Notes under the pieces: generated by a model
The model's input: only the letters and a program-made list of their open reading frames with translations
The model's database searches: none
What the model was told of the DNA's origin: nothing
NCBI GenBank assembly: GCA_003864495.1
Contig: ML133488.1
Span: 941,230-1,005,229 of the forward strand
Length of the DNA: 64,000 nt
Reading direction: 5' to 3'
Source: Nemopilema nomurai
Lineage: Eukaryota; Cnidaria; Scyphozoa; Rhizostomeae; Rhizostomatidae
Part shown: positions 48,468 through 61,700 of the stretch, one piece after another
How the letters are laid out: each line of letters begins with the position of its first letter
Numbering within the stretch: the first letter of the stretch is position 1
Position numbers and translations under genes: made by a program

Positions 48468-48531
48468 GCGAATGAGGAAATCTTCTACTTCATAAATCTC
48501 TACATAGACTGCGAATGAGGAAATCTTCTAC
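48468..48531. repeat. duplicated 21-bp segment, period 43
   Basis: GCGAATGAGGAAATCTTCTAC (less its last base, 20 bp shown as the core GCGAATGAGGAAATCTTCTA) occurs at 48468 and again at 48511, separated by unrelated sequence. Confidence 0.75.
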
Positions 48532-49756
48532 ATAGAGCTGGTAAGCTTGTTGGCTTGACAGCCGCATTCACTGTAACACCTTTTAAATATGACGTCAATT
48601 CACTATGACGCAAATTCGTTGTGAGGCCAATACACTATGACGATTCGCTGTGACATCCATTTATAGCGCTAGACTTAAAACCAGATTCTCGAACCTTTCC
48701 CATCTTTTGAGCGAGTAGTTAATTTGGTAATGCAATGAATTTGTCTGTCGTATTTCACATAATCATATTTCATTCTTCTGAAACTGAAAAACAAAGCTAG
48801 AGCTATCCATGCTTTTATTGCAACGTTTCTAAATGAAGAAAATTAAAAAGTACAGGCCTGATTATTTTTACGCAAGCCTTCACAAAGGTAAGGAAAGTCA
48901 TATTTCCTTGTCAGGTCGAGATTTATGTTGTTATTAATAGACCTTTTGAAAAAACTGCATTTCAGGGCAAATTGACAAGAATTGCAGTAAGCAGAACGAT
49001 TACAAATCGGTGCGAGTATGTGGGCTCGAAAGCAGTGGCTGGTAGACTGGGGCATCGCCACCGCAATACCATATCCGCAGGGCAGCTCCCTATGCAGTAA
49101 TCTGGGGATGGACGTGGACGATCTTGGCCAGCCATTTCAAATCAACAAGCAGAGTATTGGGCGTGGGGCGAGCTCTCGTCTCCACGTCTAAAGCGCTGGG
49201 TGGGTGTTATTCAGATACATACCCCCTTGGAATATATGTTGGTTTCTCGGCAAATTCATTCACATTTCTTTCAAACCACAATTCCCTCAGTAATGTTGTT
49301 TTCTTCAACGACCTTGTTCTAGTATCTACGATCACACACGCACCACAACAAGACGTAGCTATCCTGACCGGAGATTCAATGCCAGCTAAAATTCTAGGAA
49401 CACCCGTAGCGTTTTGGTACCGTCCAAGAAGCCGATTTTTGTCCCTTACACAAGGTTAAATCCCTCATTAACGAAATATAATGATTGTTCAATGTTCATT
49501 AAGTCTCCGGTGTTTAGGGTATATGTTTAGCGCTGTTTGAAGAAGAAAGCAGTTAAAACATTTTCCAATATCATCATCATGTGGGAATCACAAAGGGAGA
49601 CAAGGACCAAAACCTGTTAAAGTGCTCCAAATTGCTTTTACAAGCATTATAATCCATAACAAAGAAATCGGCTATTCTGACAGTCAGGCTAAGAAACCAG
49701 AGCCAGTAGTCATACCACTGGAAGGAAGGTCGTGAAACAGCCCTGCTTTGACAGAA

Positions 49757-49773
49757 GGGGGGGGGGGGGGGGG
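49757..49773. repeat. 17-base G homopolymer
   Basis: A run of 17 G residues on the plus strand, which could form a G-quadruplex. Its exact length may be affected by sequencing error. Confidence 0.8.
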
Positions 49774-52595
49774 AGGCGCAGCAGCTGAAAAGATGGAGAA
49801 ACACGAAAGCAGCCGTGCATCAGTTACATGGGAGCCAACTGCATGTTAAAGTAAAAGTTAGATGAAAATTTAGATAGCTTATGAGGAAGAAGTATTGCTT
49901 GCGTAGGATCGTAGGGTACTGAATATTTCTACTCTGCCAACGTAGGCGACCAATTCATTCCTACGTACGTCCTTCGAAATGGATGTTGCTGTTGCGTGCT
50001 TAAGAGAGCGGTTTATCATGACATTGGATTACTTTTCAATATATGGTATTGATGTTGAAAAAGACATGTTCCTTGAAAGGACCTAACAAGGATCTAAGCT
50101 TGTAAAATGATCAAGCCTCGATTCATGTTTGAGCTGTTTGAACAGCCACTTGGAGGACAAGAATTCATCAAAGTAGTCACTTGAACAAATTGCAAATGTC
50201 CAGGAACAGAACAGCGCCGGCCAAGCTGAAATGATCGCTTTGACCTGACCTTCTTGTGCAATAAAAGGATAAGCAGAACCTAGCGCTGAGCAAGTTCCCA
50301 AGTCCATCTAATTACAATGCGCTATGCTCTCGGTTTTCACCGATATCAAATTGCAGTTGAAATAAGCGAGGAACCAAGAGGGTGATTCTCCCCAATTGAT
50401 GAGAAATTGATTACCTAGGGCCCATCTCAATACGGAGGTGAACAAGGCAGAAGAAAGAATGAATTGCATGACAATGCAGTGAGGGGCCTTTTACTTATCA
50501 TGTGATACGATTTGAGTAATGTTCAGCAGCTTTATCTTCACTGTCCTTTCAGAAAACTAATCGATTAAAGTGGCCTAGTTACTCCATCTTCATTAATCCA
50601 ATATGTCACTGAACTATAAGCTACTCTAGGTCAGGGTACGTTTGCGAAAAATTCAGCAGGGTTAACAGTTTAAGCTCATTTTCTTTGACTTTCTAAGCAA
50701 TCTGCCTAAAGATTCACAAATCATTGGGATGTTTCGAATTTAGGCCTTCCTGTTAGCCCCTAATCAAGGAAGCGCGTTATCAACCAGAACTATAAAAAGA
50801 AGCAACCCGTTTGTGATGTTTAAACGACATAGAAATGAATGAATTCAGGACGCAGAAGGCTGTTATAGCCATTACACCTGAGTCAGTCCTTTTGCAAAAC
50901 AACCTCAACCAAATGAGCATTCATGCAGATGTAATCAGGCCCACTCTCTAGGCCCACGCTACTTCTTGGCAAAACGGAGAGACTTATAGGCGGACTGCCA
51001 GAAATAAAACACCAAAGCGAATCTATTCTGTAGATTTGGATGTGCTAAGGGGTGGAATCCTAAATGCAACACCAACTGGAGATGAAACGGGGCCGATATA
51101 GGGAGGATTAAGGTTTTAACCCACCTAGAACATTGAGCCGATTTGGTAAAGTGTTGCATACAATAATGCCCTGAATCGCGATGCTGTATATGGTGATATG
51201 GGAAAGCGATTATGAGGGTGACTAGCATTATTGTTCAGCGAGTTTAGGGTGAGGATAGTGAGTGGAAATTTCAACCCATAACTGTGGAGGCATTCATACC
51301 TTTTTAAGTACCAATATGGAGCTTGAATTCACACGATCGAATCAAGCTCCAAAGCCAAATATCCACCAGGTGGAAAATGCCGAGGCGGTAAAATTCCCTG
51401 CGTTCCAACTGGCTAATTGAAATTATCGCGGTGGAAAACTAGAGAAAAGTAGAAAGTGATGCTACGTCTCGCGGCACGACAATTTCCCGCCTAGATTGGG
51501 CTAGCTGGCAATGATACATGCTAATATTTTTATGCGGAATAGATGTGCAAATCAGACTTAGGCCCGATGACAACTGACAACCGGCTTTCCCCTCCCTTAC
51601 AATCTTCCATCAATTGTGGAAACGCGTTCTTCATTCAGAAGTTCGCCAGTCAAGTTCATACTCCTTAAGGCACCTCGTGCCGCTGTGTCAACCATTTTCA
51701 GTAGGCTTTATGAAGGAGCATTGAGCCTTAATCACGACACGAATCAAATGCAAACCACCAATTGACTAAATAAAGGTGAAATTCAAACAAGTTTAAGAGA
51801 CAGGACATTGAAAGCTATCAATCTAAGGCTCAAGCCAGGAAGTCTAGCGCCTCCCACGAGATAAGTCTATATGATACAATCTACACTTGGGAATGTAGAA
51901 TTATTTTGAGACATTCTAGGATCAATTCTGAGGCAGAAATAAGGAAAGGTGCGGTTTCATTATCCACATTGGAAGATCATCCGAACATATGCCAATCACT
52001 AAGTTAACCCTTAAATTCATCCGTTTCTCTACAGATTAAACCCTCCATATGATGGTCTCTACGCTTGCCTTCTTTGTTAATTCCTCTTTTCTTCTCTTTG
52101 ACCGCTATATGAAATTTGCCTGTGTCTTTGTTACTAAGTTCACTGCAGCACCAATCGAGCTGAGACTGGAGAAGCTCTCATTAGCGTTAAACAATGGCTG
52201 GCAACAGTATTTTTCTCATTATGCGTTGTTGCGCAAACGGAACAGCGAACATCATTCTGCTTTAGAAAAGAGTGCTAGCAAAAGCTCCCGGTCTTGCTGT
52301 ACCGCGCGTGAACGCGCACCCACCCGTGCGTTCAAATGCTTAAATCAAACGCGGTTCAACCAGGTTCAGACCTGCCGTCTCGTTTTCTTGGTCAGCAAAT
52401 TTCAAGCCTCTTTCTCGTATCTGAGCTGTTTGACATTTTTAAAAGCTGCGGCATTGAAGGTGCTGACTAAGCTATTTCTACAGGCATATATCAAAGAAAG
52501 ATAAACAATAAACAAAAATCTTTCTAAAAGAGTTTATGTGGGTGCGCTGATAGGATTGGCAGCAAAATATAAACATCCACTCACCACTTGGTCTG

Positions 52596-55500
52596 CTAGT
52601 GTTCGTCTTCAGTGTAATAATTGTCGTAGGTTGGAGTGTTGAGAGAATTCAGCGATATCTGACCAGCAGATAGGGTCTATAAGAAACGAACACATTACCA
52701 AAACTAAACATAACTCGTGTTCTACTTGTGAATGACAAGTAAGGAAAAAAAGTTGACTCTAAGGAAAGTTTATATTATAAAAACTTTGTGGTACTTCCAG
52801 GCATCACTCGGAAGGATCTATCGTATTCTTCAATGCACTCTAGGCTGCCTTGAATGGACATGAATTGAAGTGCTTTAGAAAAGTATAGTGCTTTGTTTAT
52901 GGGTGAGCAGGGGCATGCAAATGCATGCAATATTGGTTGCTCTGCTTCGATGTAAAAGTGGAGCGGTGTTGACCGGAGTCTAAACTGAGTATAATTGCAA
53001 GGGCTTTCGATCAAAGTGCATAAGTGATAAGTGGTAGGACACAAAAGGTGGGATCAAGCATTGCTTTAAACTGCTGCCAAAATAGATCGGGAATCCATTG
53101 GTGAAGATTTGTTCTACTGAATGAGTGATTGTATTAATACCTTTGGTGTAACTGATCTTTCTCCATCTAGGAATAAGCAAAAGATGGTTATTTTGTGACA
53201 GAATCTCTAAACTCTAAATGCAGCGTCTAGACCCGCCGAGTCTGTTGCAGAGCGATCCCCCGGGCTATTTTTCACAGCTTGTAGCTGGAGACTAGGGCGT
53301 CAATGCCTAGGACCTTGAAGTAAAATGCTCAAAAGCGATAACAATCGAGTATGGTTAAAGATATCAGATCATTTCACTGATAGGAAAGTGTTCGTTGCAG
53401 GTCAAAAAGTAAAATTTTTTAATCTTAAATTATTGACATAAGTGTCATATTTGAACAACGCCAAATGTTAATTTTGTCGTTGATCTTCTACAAACTTGAC
53501 TAAGACAATGCTCCCGCTTAGACTTAATTATGGATTATGGGGATGGTCACTTCAACTCCCGTGAACTGGACCACCGCCTGAGAAAAGCCACTACTGGGTT
53601 CCACGTTGGAGCGTTAAGAAGCCAGAACGCAATCACCGACCGACAATAGAAACTACGATCAGGATTTAGGGTAACGAAAAGGGGGATATGGGAGCATTGG
53701 GGTTGGGGGCCTTTCAGTATGTGTCACATCTCGTCTTTAAGTAATAAAGATACCTGTCATGTCTACAAAGCAATCAGTGGGTGTAAGAGTTTGTAGGGTG
53801 GAATGCCTGCTTACGTCATCGTACAATACCCACCACAGGAAAACACCAAACTACAGCATGTGAATAAATGCATTCGTTAAAAGTGAAGGTATGGTGGTTG
53901 GCATTGCAAGTAGACTCACCGTGGCTTGTGGGCGTCTCACGCCTTACCAGAATCTCGGCGCCACCCGAACCAGATTTCGACTTCTAGAGACAAAGAAAAC
54001 CCACTAGAAATTATTTGTAGAATATGAATACAGCACAATAGCATATTGTCGTAAAACACGAGCATTTTAGGGTTAGATTATGGATGGAAATAACTTAATG
54101 TTATGAAATAACTAATTGTGATTGCATGGCTTTTCAATCATAAAAAGGCTTGGCAGATTAATGGAACTGGGTTCATAGGCCAAGGGCAACATTTTATTCC
54201 ACACCCCAACAGCAGTTCTAGAAATCAAGATCACCAAAATGGCTCGATCAAATTGGTATTTATGGCTTTGAAAATCCCATAACTTTCCTGTAACAATCAC
54301 AACAATGAACGATGCAACATTTTCTTCAAGCGAAGCAGTATCACGGCGGACAACTGCGAAGGAGTCGGTTTAAGGAAGATAGAATTTGGCATAGTTCTAG
54401 CCAGTTTGTGCATCAAGCATCAGGTGTGTTTACTTTGTAACCCTGAAACACTTGCTATCACAAAATATTGGGATGGTCTAGATAGAAACTTGCACGTGGG
54501 ATTAACGCGGTGAACATTTCAATACAAACCAAAATATAAACTACAACAAGACTAAACAAGCTTTCTTCTCTTCTAAATTTGGAAAATGTTTATCGTCTAC
54601 GTAAATGCAAAAATATCTGGTGTTTTGTGAACACAGACGGGGGCGAGACTAGACCTTTGCAATACTATCCCTTGTTGCCTTGGTGTCGCAAAAAGACGAA
54701 ATTAAAAAATTCTTGACAACATAAGGAAACAAAAACCTGGTCTACTTAAAATATGTCCAATACGTCACAAATTCATTATTGTTGGATTAATGCGCCTGAA
54801 CGAAGTACGTTAAGAGATAATCCATAGATTAGGAAATAGACAGATATGCTTTTTCGAAATGTCACAATGTCTCATTAGCAAATATTTAAGTTTCTTGGGT
54901 TGAGAGATTTAGAATTAATGAGAGAGATGAGGATCGTGTTCAAAGCCTTCCTCAGGTTCCTGAATAAAATGTGCTAAATTTCACAGTAAATGGTAGGTCA
55001 CATTTTGGTGCTGAAGAAAGAGATTAGGCCAAGTAAAATGTTTTGAGAAGATATCAGTGCAAATCGTTCTCAATTTATTTTGAAAATAAAGAAAGTCGGT
55101 AGTGACTAAAGAATTAATAGGAAAAATTGAAGCTCCAACAAAGTCTCATAGAAAATTTCACAAACTAAAAGAAAACACAGAGTTACTACAAGATCAAGCA
55201 TGATAAATTTAATAAAGATTACGACACAAAGCATCGGCTAGACTTGGTCATAACAAATGGGGCCCAGACATATTCACTTAATTTGACAACGAACAAAACT
55301 GCACCTTTGAAACGGACTTGGCGAAGGACCTCTCTCCAAAACTTTTTGAGACTGTGTGCTTCTCGTGCAATCTCTTGAATGCTGCTCTTACCTCGCTGTT
55401 TCCAACGCAGTGAATGAGGAAAATAAATAGCCCCTAGCAAAAAGGTAGTTATATCTGTCATTGATTTAGAGCGACTTAGCTAAAATACCCCACAGCAAAC

Positions 55501-58500
55501 AGAAAATAAAAGTTATTTCGAGAGGAACTCCCAAAATTCTTCGCTCAAATTGACCAAAGAAACCTAATTGAATATCTGCTGAAGTTTACTGTTATTTCTT
55601 TTCCAGGCGGCCGGTAAAAAAGAAAATTCTTAAAAATATTAGCATTTTCAAGCAAATTGTAATAACACAACCAAGCAACATTTAAATATAGCATTTCCTT
55701 TTGAATAACAGTAGAACATTTCTAGCAAACCTTTGAAGAAAATTATTTAAGTTTCAATGGACACTTACTTGCATGGAGTTAAAGATACAGAAGAGGTACT
55801 GAAAAACGAGGGTGGCCTCGTTCACAGCCAGAAGACCAAACACCCACGATAAACCAAGAATTGGCATGAGGATGATCATTGCCTTTGCTCCGGCTCTGGG
55901 GATACAAATGGCAGCGACTGTTAAGATCATAATCAACATCAAATGATAATTTAAGCTTATTCTGCCTAGGTAAAACGATAACTGAGTATGGAGAACAGGA
56001 ATATTAACACAAGGACTGGGGCATTTAGAAAGAGGAACAGAGGCAATTAGAAAGAGGAACAGGGACAATTAGAAGGAGGAACAGAGGCAATAACAAGTAG
56101 GGACAGGGACAATAACAAGTAGAGACAGAGGCCTGGTAAATACTACCAGTTCTAGCGTTGGAAAGTTTTCCCACATATTGAGCTTTGGCCTTCATTGCAT
56201 AGTCTTCCCCGTCTCAGTTCTGTCTGCTTTCAACATTTCTGCTGATGTAGCTGCTTTCAGCTCATAAGTAATAGCTGTCACATGGGCAGAACAGAACAGG
56301 CCACTTAAGAAACGTGATTACGTTACAGTGTTTAGAAACTTCCCAGCAACACAACCTACTTAATCTGTTGGGTGGATCTGTTTGTTTCCTGGCTCGTCTT
56401 CGAATCAACTTGAACTGTGCTCACAGAGGACATCAAGATCTTCACAACGATAAAAAGCACAACGAAGTTGATCTGTAAAAACAAAGAATAGAAACTCTCA
56501 TTAATGATACATGTCTCTCATTCTCATTAAGTAAAGATGAATCTTAAAAGCTGAAATATCGCAAGCAGTGCATATCAAAAGTGATTTCGATTTTAGCATG
56601 CTTTGGTTTTATACAGAATTTTTAAAACATGTTTTGCAGCGAAGCAGTGATTTGTATTTAAAGATGAAGAGGTGATATATTGGTAATTAGGGTAAGCTAG
56701 GTGATACGAACTGCCTTTAAGTAACCCTTTAGGTACTCCGAAGTAAAAAGAACTCTCTCTTCATCAAAATCGACTGTCTAAGTAAGCTTGCTTATTGAAG
56801 TATGCGTAAAAAAGCACCAGGCAATTTCACTCACAATGATTACGATGATAACAGGAGCAACGAAGGCCCATATAAGTCCACCATCCAGAGATATCCAACA
56901 ACTTCAAAAAAGGAAACCACAGAACATTAGATAGGTAGGACCAGAGTGACAATAAATAACAACAAGTAACTTAGACGGATTAATATGCTTAATGATATTA
57001 CAGGATTTAATACCGATAGTACATGTCAAAGCATGTGAGCGTAACAAGGTCGTTAAGATCGCGTTTTAGGGTCTAGTTCTTTTCAAATTTCAAAGCCCGA
57101 GAGTTTTGCTTGGTCATCATCTCAGTACTTCTAAGAAACTACACATACTTTTGCACTTCTGTGCAAATCAGCTATGAAACAGTTGAAGGTTTAGTAAAGT
57201 GGAAGCAAAATTATTTACCGGTACAACTTGAGATACGCAACTTTGAGCAAGGTTTTAATTGGGCCTTGTACCGATACCCAATGCTTTACATGGGCATCTT
57301 TGGCATCTTTGGGTATCATAGGCTATTATTTTGTACGTGTCAAGGTACGCGCAAGGATATTTCTTTATTAGCTTCAGTAATGCTTTAATGAAGTATAGAG
57401 AATAGACAGCTCTAGTGCTTTGGAACGGTTATCTTGCAAGAAAAGCAGCGGGCTGGTTATGTTTGACGATGGAAAAGGACCTGACTTACCTAGAACTGGA
57501 CATTAATACTAAAAGCTAGCGCAGGGCAAAACTGCCGAAGAAACTCGTCTTGACAGTACTTTGGATCAAGAAGCTAAACATATAAGCTGACAATTCCGAT
57601 TAAAACGTTTTCAACTTTTTATCTCTGCAACGACGTGTCTTTCAAGTTATCACGCCAAATCACATTAGGACAAATGCGCCTTAGATGAAAAACAGAATTC
57701 CTTAAGGCTCACCTTGACTCTGTTCCATAACCGTCAGGCCTGATACCAGTAGACAAAGCGACAATGATAACTGGCAGGCCTAGAAAGAGAAGAGAAGGAT
57801 TCGCATTTAACACGGCGATACACCTCAAATCTAGTCAAGGGTGGGGGTGGGGAGGGTTGTGGATATAGGTGGTGGGGAAATGTCGCATCAGAATGTCGGT
57901 GTCAATTTTTCGGTCAAAGTTGCTTCAAAGAATTCCGTTCATAGTTCGTATCGACATAGATGAACAAAACAATGATTTTCGCATCTATCATTTTATCGTC
58001 TCATTTCTTTTATTGCAGCAAACGAGATAGCAAATAGGGATGTTGAAGGCTAGGGTACCTTGTTCAATGGCGAGTTGTTAACTACCTTTCAAGGAGTAAA
58101 AAGACCTAGTCCTTGAAAATAGGGTTATAACATGTATAAAGCAACAATCAATGAAACAGACAGTTAACAAGAAAACAATAAAGAAATAAAAGTCACTAAT
58201 AGATCTAAAATAAGGATCATTTCAAGGCATAACATTCTTTATTGGAAAGTCAAGTTATCTTCTTTCTCAGAACTTAATTATATAAAAAGTACTGGGCATT
58301 CTCTGTACTAACTAACGATATAACCCAAGACTAACACAATTTCTTTTACAATTGAGGGATGAAAATGTTACGAGAAAGAGCGGAAAATGACTTAAGCATA
58401 CTTGTTTTTCGCAATTGGGAAGATTTGGCACGGAAAAGAACTTGTTCAATTATAGAATAGGAAAGCTGGAAAACTTTTCTGGAGTTCTAAAGGGCTTTAG

Positions 58501-58763
58501 AATTTGCTGAGTGCCTTGCATTAACGATCTCATCCAAGTGGATGATTGGTGGTCAATGGAGAGAGAAGGAAATCGGGTGTCAAGAACCATACTGACAATA
58601 GCTTGTACCCACCCCATCCGATGACGTAATAAAACTTTAGCTTGCTCCCGTGCGAAAAGACGGAGACGACCTTCTTGTAGAGATGGACTCCTTCAGCAAA
58701 CATCCACGCGAAAGCAGCCGTGAAGAAATAATGGAGAAGAACGGCAACTGCAGTGCAAGCAGC
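52596..58763 (-). CDS. adhesion (family B2) GPCR, C-terminal half: TM3 to tail
   Basis: Exons, 5' to 3' on the minus strand: 58763-58613, 57779-57713, 56901-56835, 56472-56360, 55895-55769, 55433-55305, 53983-53948, 52676-52596. All are GT-AG with agreeing phases, giving 256 residues to a TAG. Segments: TM3 ([20 protein letters not shown]), TM4 ([18 protein letters not shown]), extracellular loop 2 with the family CWIS motif ([15 protein letters not shown]), TM5, TM6 ([20 protein letters not shown]) and TM7 ([20 protein letters not shown]). The tail is short, ending [14 protein letters not shown]. These are hallmarks of adhesion GPCRs, which are autoproteolysed at a GAIN/GPS site and signal through G proteins. 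The ectodomain, GPS, TM1 and TM2 were not located upstream. The last two small exons are supported mainly by phase and splice sites. Confidence 0.86.
56024..56133. repeat. 22-bp tandem repeat, 5 copies, in a GPCR intron
   Basis: Five 22-bp units at 56024, 56046, 56068, 56090 and 56112. The first three are ATTAGAAAGAGGAACAGAGG-like and the last two ATAACAAGTAGGGACAGGGA-like. The switch of subtype halfway suggests two rounds of expansion. It lies just upstream of the TM6-TM7 exon. Confidence 0.9.
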
Positions 58764-61700
58764 CTGTTGATGAATAGAGAAAAATCAACAGCCTTATCGA
58801 TAATTCATGATTTCGGAGCCAAAAGCCTGATTACAGGAAATAGTCAGCAAAAAGTTGGAAAGATTATGAGCAACCATGGCAATGTGTACTGTCAATAAAA
58901 CTGTATTTTCTCTCTCTGTTCTCTCATAATATAACATGCTCTCTAAAGCTCAGGACAATATGTTGGCCCTACAAATATTTCGTAGCTTTTTTCATAAATT
59001 TAAAGATTTTTTCGTATTCTAGAGGTGGTACACGCTTTTTTATAAGGAACCACTTTATAAGGAACCTACATGTAGAAGGCTGAAATATTTAAAGAACTAC
59101 TACTCCAAAAACGAAATCTCTAAGGAACTTTTCGATTAGAAAATATTTTATAACTGCAAGCATCAAGAGCTAAAAAGCCCGTTCCATTCATTTACAGCCA
59201 ATACTAGCATAGATTGTCTGCTATTAGTGTGTCAAGTGCTTTATTGAGTAGTTTCCGCATAGTCTATCTCGCCCCTCTCTCTATTAAGTGTTAAGGCTTA
59301 TTGATGTGCAATGAAAATTAAGGAACTATTAAGGAACTTTTGGTACTAAATTATGATGACTTGAGGTCTACGAATAAGGAACTTTTAGAACTAGGCCTTG
59401 TGGTAGGTTCCTTAAAAAAGCGTGTAACGCAGAAACAGATTCCTTTCTTGTAATGGGTCTCATTTCTCGTGAAACACAAACGGTCTGAAAAACTTCGCTG
59501 CTTCGCCATGACGTAGGGTCTCCCAAAGAAAGATAAATAATTTGTAAACACATATAAAAGCTTGTCAACAATAGCAACTTCTAAGATAAATAAAAAAACG
59601 TAATAACTCAAAAAAGGATCTTAAGACAATGAAGATATTTGGCGCAGTATTTGAGCATGAGTAAACAGAAGGAAAAACAACCCGATTCAAATAAGTCTTC
59701 TTACGAAATCGTCATCTTGGAGACTAAATATTGATCTCCACAAATTGAAAGTCGGGGTCTTCACAAGCATCGAGTACAAAGCAGACAACGGAGGCAGCCA
59801 ACGAGGGCCTTAGGCGCAGGAAGCACGTGACCACCACATTCTAGAGACCGTTTAAGGAATCAATAGAGAAGATTATCGGTAGACTCCCAATTTGGAACTT
59901 GATGTATAAATACATTGGAATAGAAGTTTCTCTTCGTGGGTGCAGATCACCTTCTCTGGTTGGCCAGAACCATGTTTGAAATTTCAGGCAAATGTTGTTG
60001 ATAATCCGTAGCCACATCATAGTTAGGATTTTGAGCTACTTGATTTTAGGCTAATCCTTGGCTCTCTTCTCCCCTCCTCTCGCCTCCACCCCACCTCTCT
60101 TCATTTCAAATTCGTGGCACTGCTCTTCCATTAGACAGGAGCAAACGTTAGAAAAACCATATAGACCTCTTTTATAGGAGAAGCACTATCCGGCATTATC
60201 AGTTCTATGGAGCTTTATACTGAAACTGTGGCTTTACAGCGGAAGGAATTCGTTGTGCCTACGCCTTTAGAGTATAAATGGCTAGATTCTTTTTCTTATC
60301 AAAGAGATAATTGTTTCGTCCATAAACGTTTTTAAAATGGTAACACCCACTATGAATGATTGCATTTAACTAAAGGTCTTTAGAAGAAAAGGGTGGTGGG
60401 AATTAAACAACAGTAGCACAATTTATGGTTTTGCGTTTGTGGCCTTTTGGAGGTGTGTCTACAGACCTCGATACAGGCAGATTTTTCATTCCATACTTGA
60501 CTGGCTTATGACAGTTGGATCACATTCCAATTTGCAGAATAGTTGGGTGTGTTTGGGGCACAGTGAATTTTAAAGCTATCAGGGTGTTTTAACATGTCTG
60601 GTCTTAGTAAAATTTCATTGTCTAAGAGTTAAAAGGGTGTAGTGATAAAAGTATTTACTTAAAACAAACGCCATTGAGCTCTTTCTCTCATAACCTTCTC
60701 ATGAAATACGTTAATATTGCTATATCTATAAGCATTGAAAGGTTAAAAGCTTTAGAAAACTCTACAACCAGACACTTTCAATATTTGGAATAAAACTTTC
60801 GAATCTAAAACCACTTTTAACAGTTACAACGAAGCAACCTCTTGTTCCCTTAAACTGGCTTGAATAATATAGAAAAAAATTCTAAACCTTCTTTTGGAGC
60901 AATTTCATAAAAGCATAAGATATTGAATGATGAGGTTGCTGGGTTAGCAAAAGATACAGGCTAGGAAATTGATTTTCTTCATGAATGCAAAGTCAAGACC
61001 TTGTCTGAGTTTTCTGTTGAATGACGATGACCCGAAGAGATGAAATTGGGAAGAATGCTTCAAGAGAACGTAACACTCGAAGTCTCCAGACCTAGCATCT
61101 ATAACATTGTCGTTGCCTTACTTCAAATCGACAACATCACATTCGCCTTTCGTCTTAAGGTTGTTACATGTTGCTTCATTATTAACAAAAAGCATGAAGC
61201 GTCAGATAATAAAATTTTTGTCGGCACTTTAGGCCCTTCGATCTGTTTGCACGAATTACAGTGGGGAATACTTGACAAATCTCGATAATTTGAACGTCTA
61301 ACTTAAGCTGTTATTCGCCATAGAAGAATGTCTATACGAATGCCTAATCATCTTGCATTTGAGGATCTCTTAATTGTCCGTGTTTATCTTCCAAATGCAA
61401 AACACCCGTTTTCAAAACAAGTCATATGAGCAGTAGGCTGTTAGACATCTAAGCCACTGTCTAATATTATTCACATTTTTAAGCCTTAACAGAATCTTCA
61501 TTATCAGATGCCCTTCAGAATAAGACAAATGCCAGGAATTTGACCTCACGGGGTGTTTTCGTCGATTTCCAGACGCAATGTACTTTTTAGGTTTGCAGGA
61601 CGGCTTTCCTAATTGCTTCAGTGGATTTCAAAGATTTGCTAGATGTAGATTTGCTGGCCGGTCATTTTTAATTCTTGTTTCGGATCAGGTTAAGGCCCAA

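Larger units (their letters stand above)
45127..52595. other. 7.5-kb intergenic region, no gene recognised
   Basis: It contains the small repeats listed separately and scattered short frames (for example 49124-49459 +, 50083-50307 -, 52049-52504 +) without recognisable motifs. Repeated short TACGACGTCC-like words occur around 47805-47845. Nothing here can be called a gene. Confidence 0.4.

Noticed and set aside
52049..52504. 151-codon plus-strand frame
   Set aside because: No motif, just beyond the GPCR 3' end on the other strand, no splice context.
61085..61300. Minus-strand segment with CNNLKTKGECDVVDLK and a GTAAGG donor
   Set aside because: Could be an extracellular exon of the adhesion GPCR, but there is no recognisable domain, no clear acceptor and no phase support.
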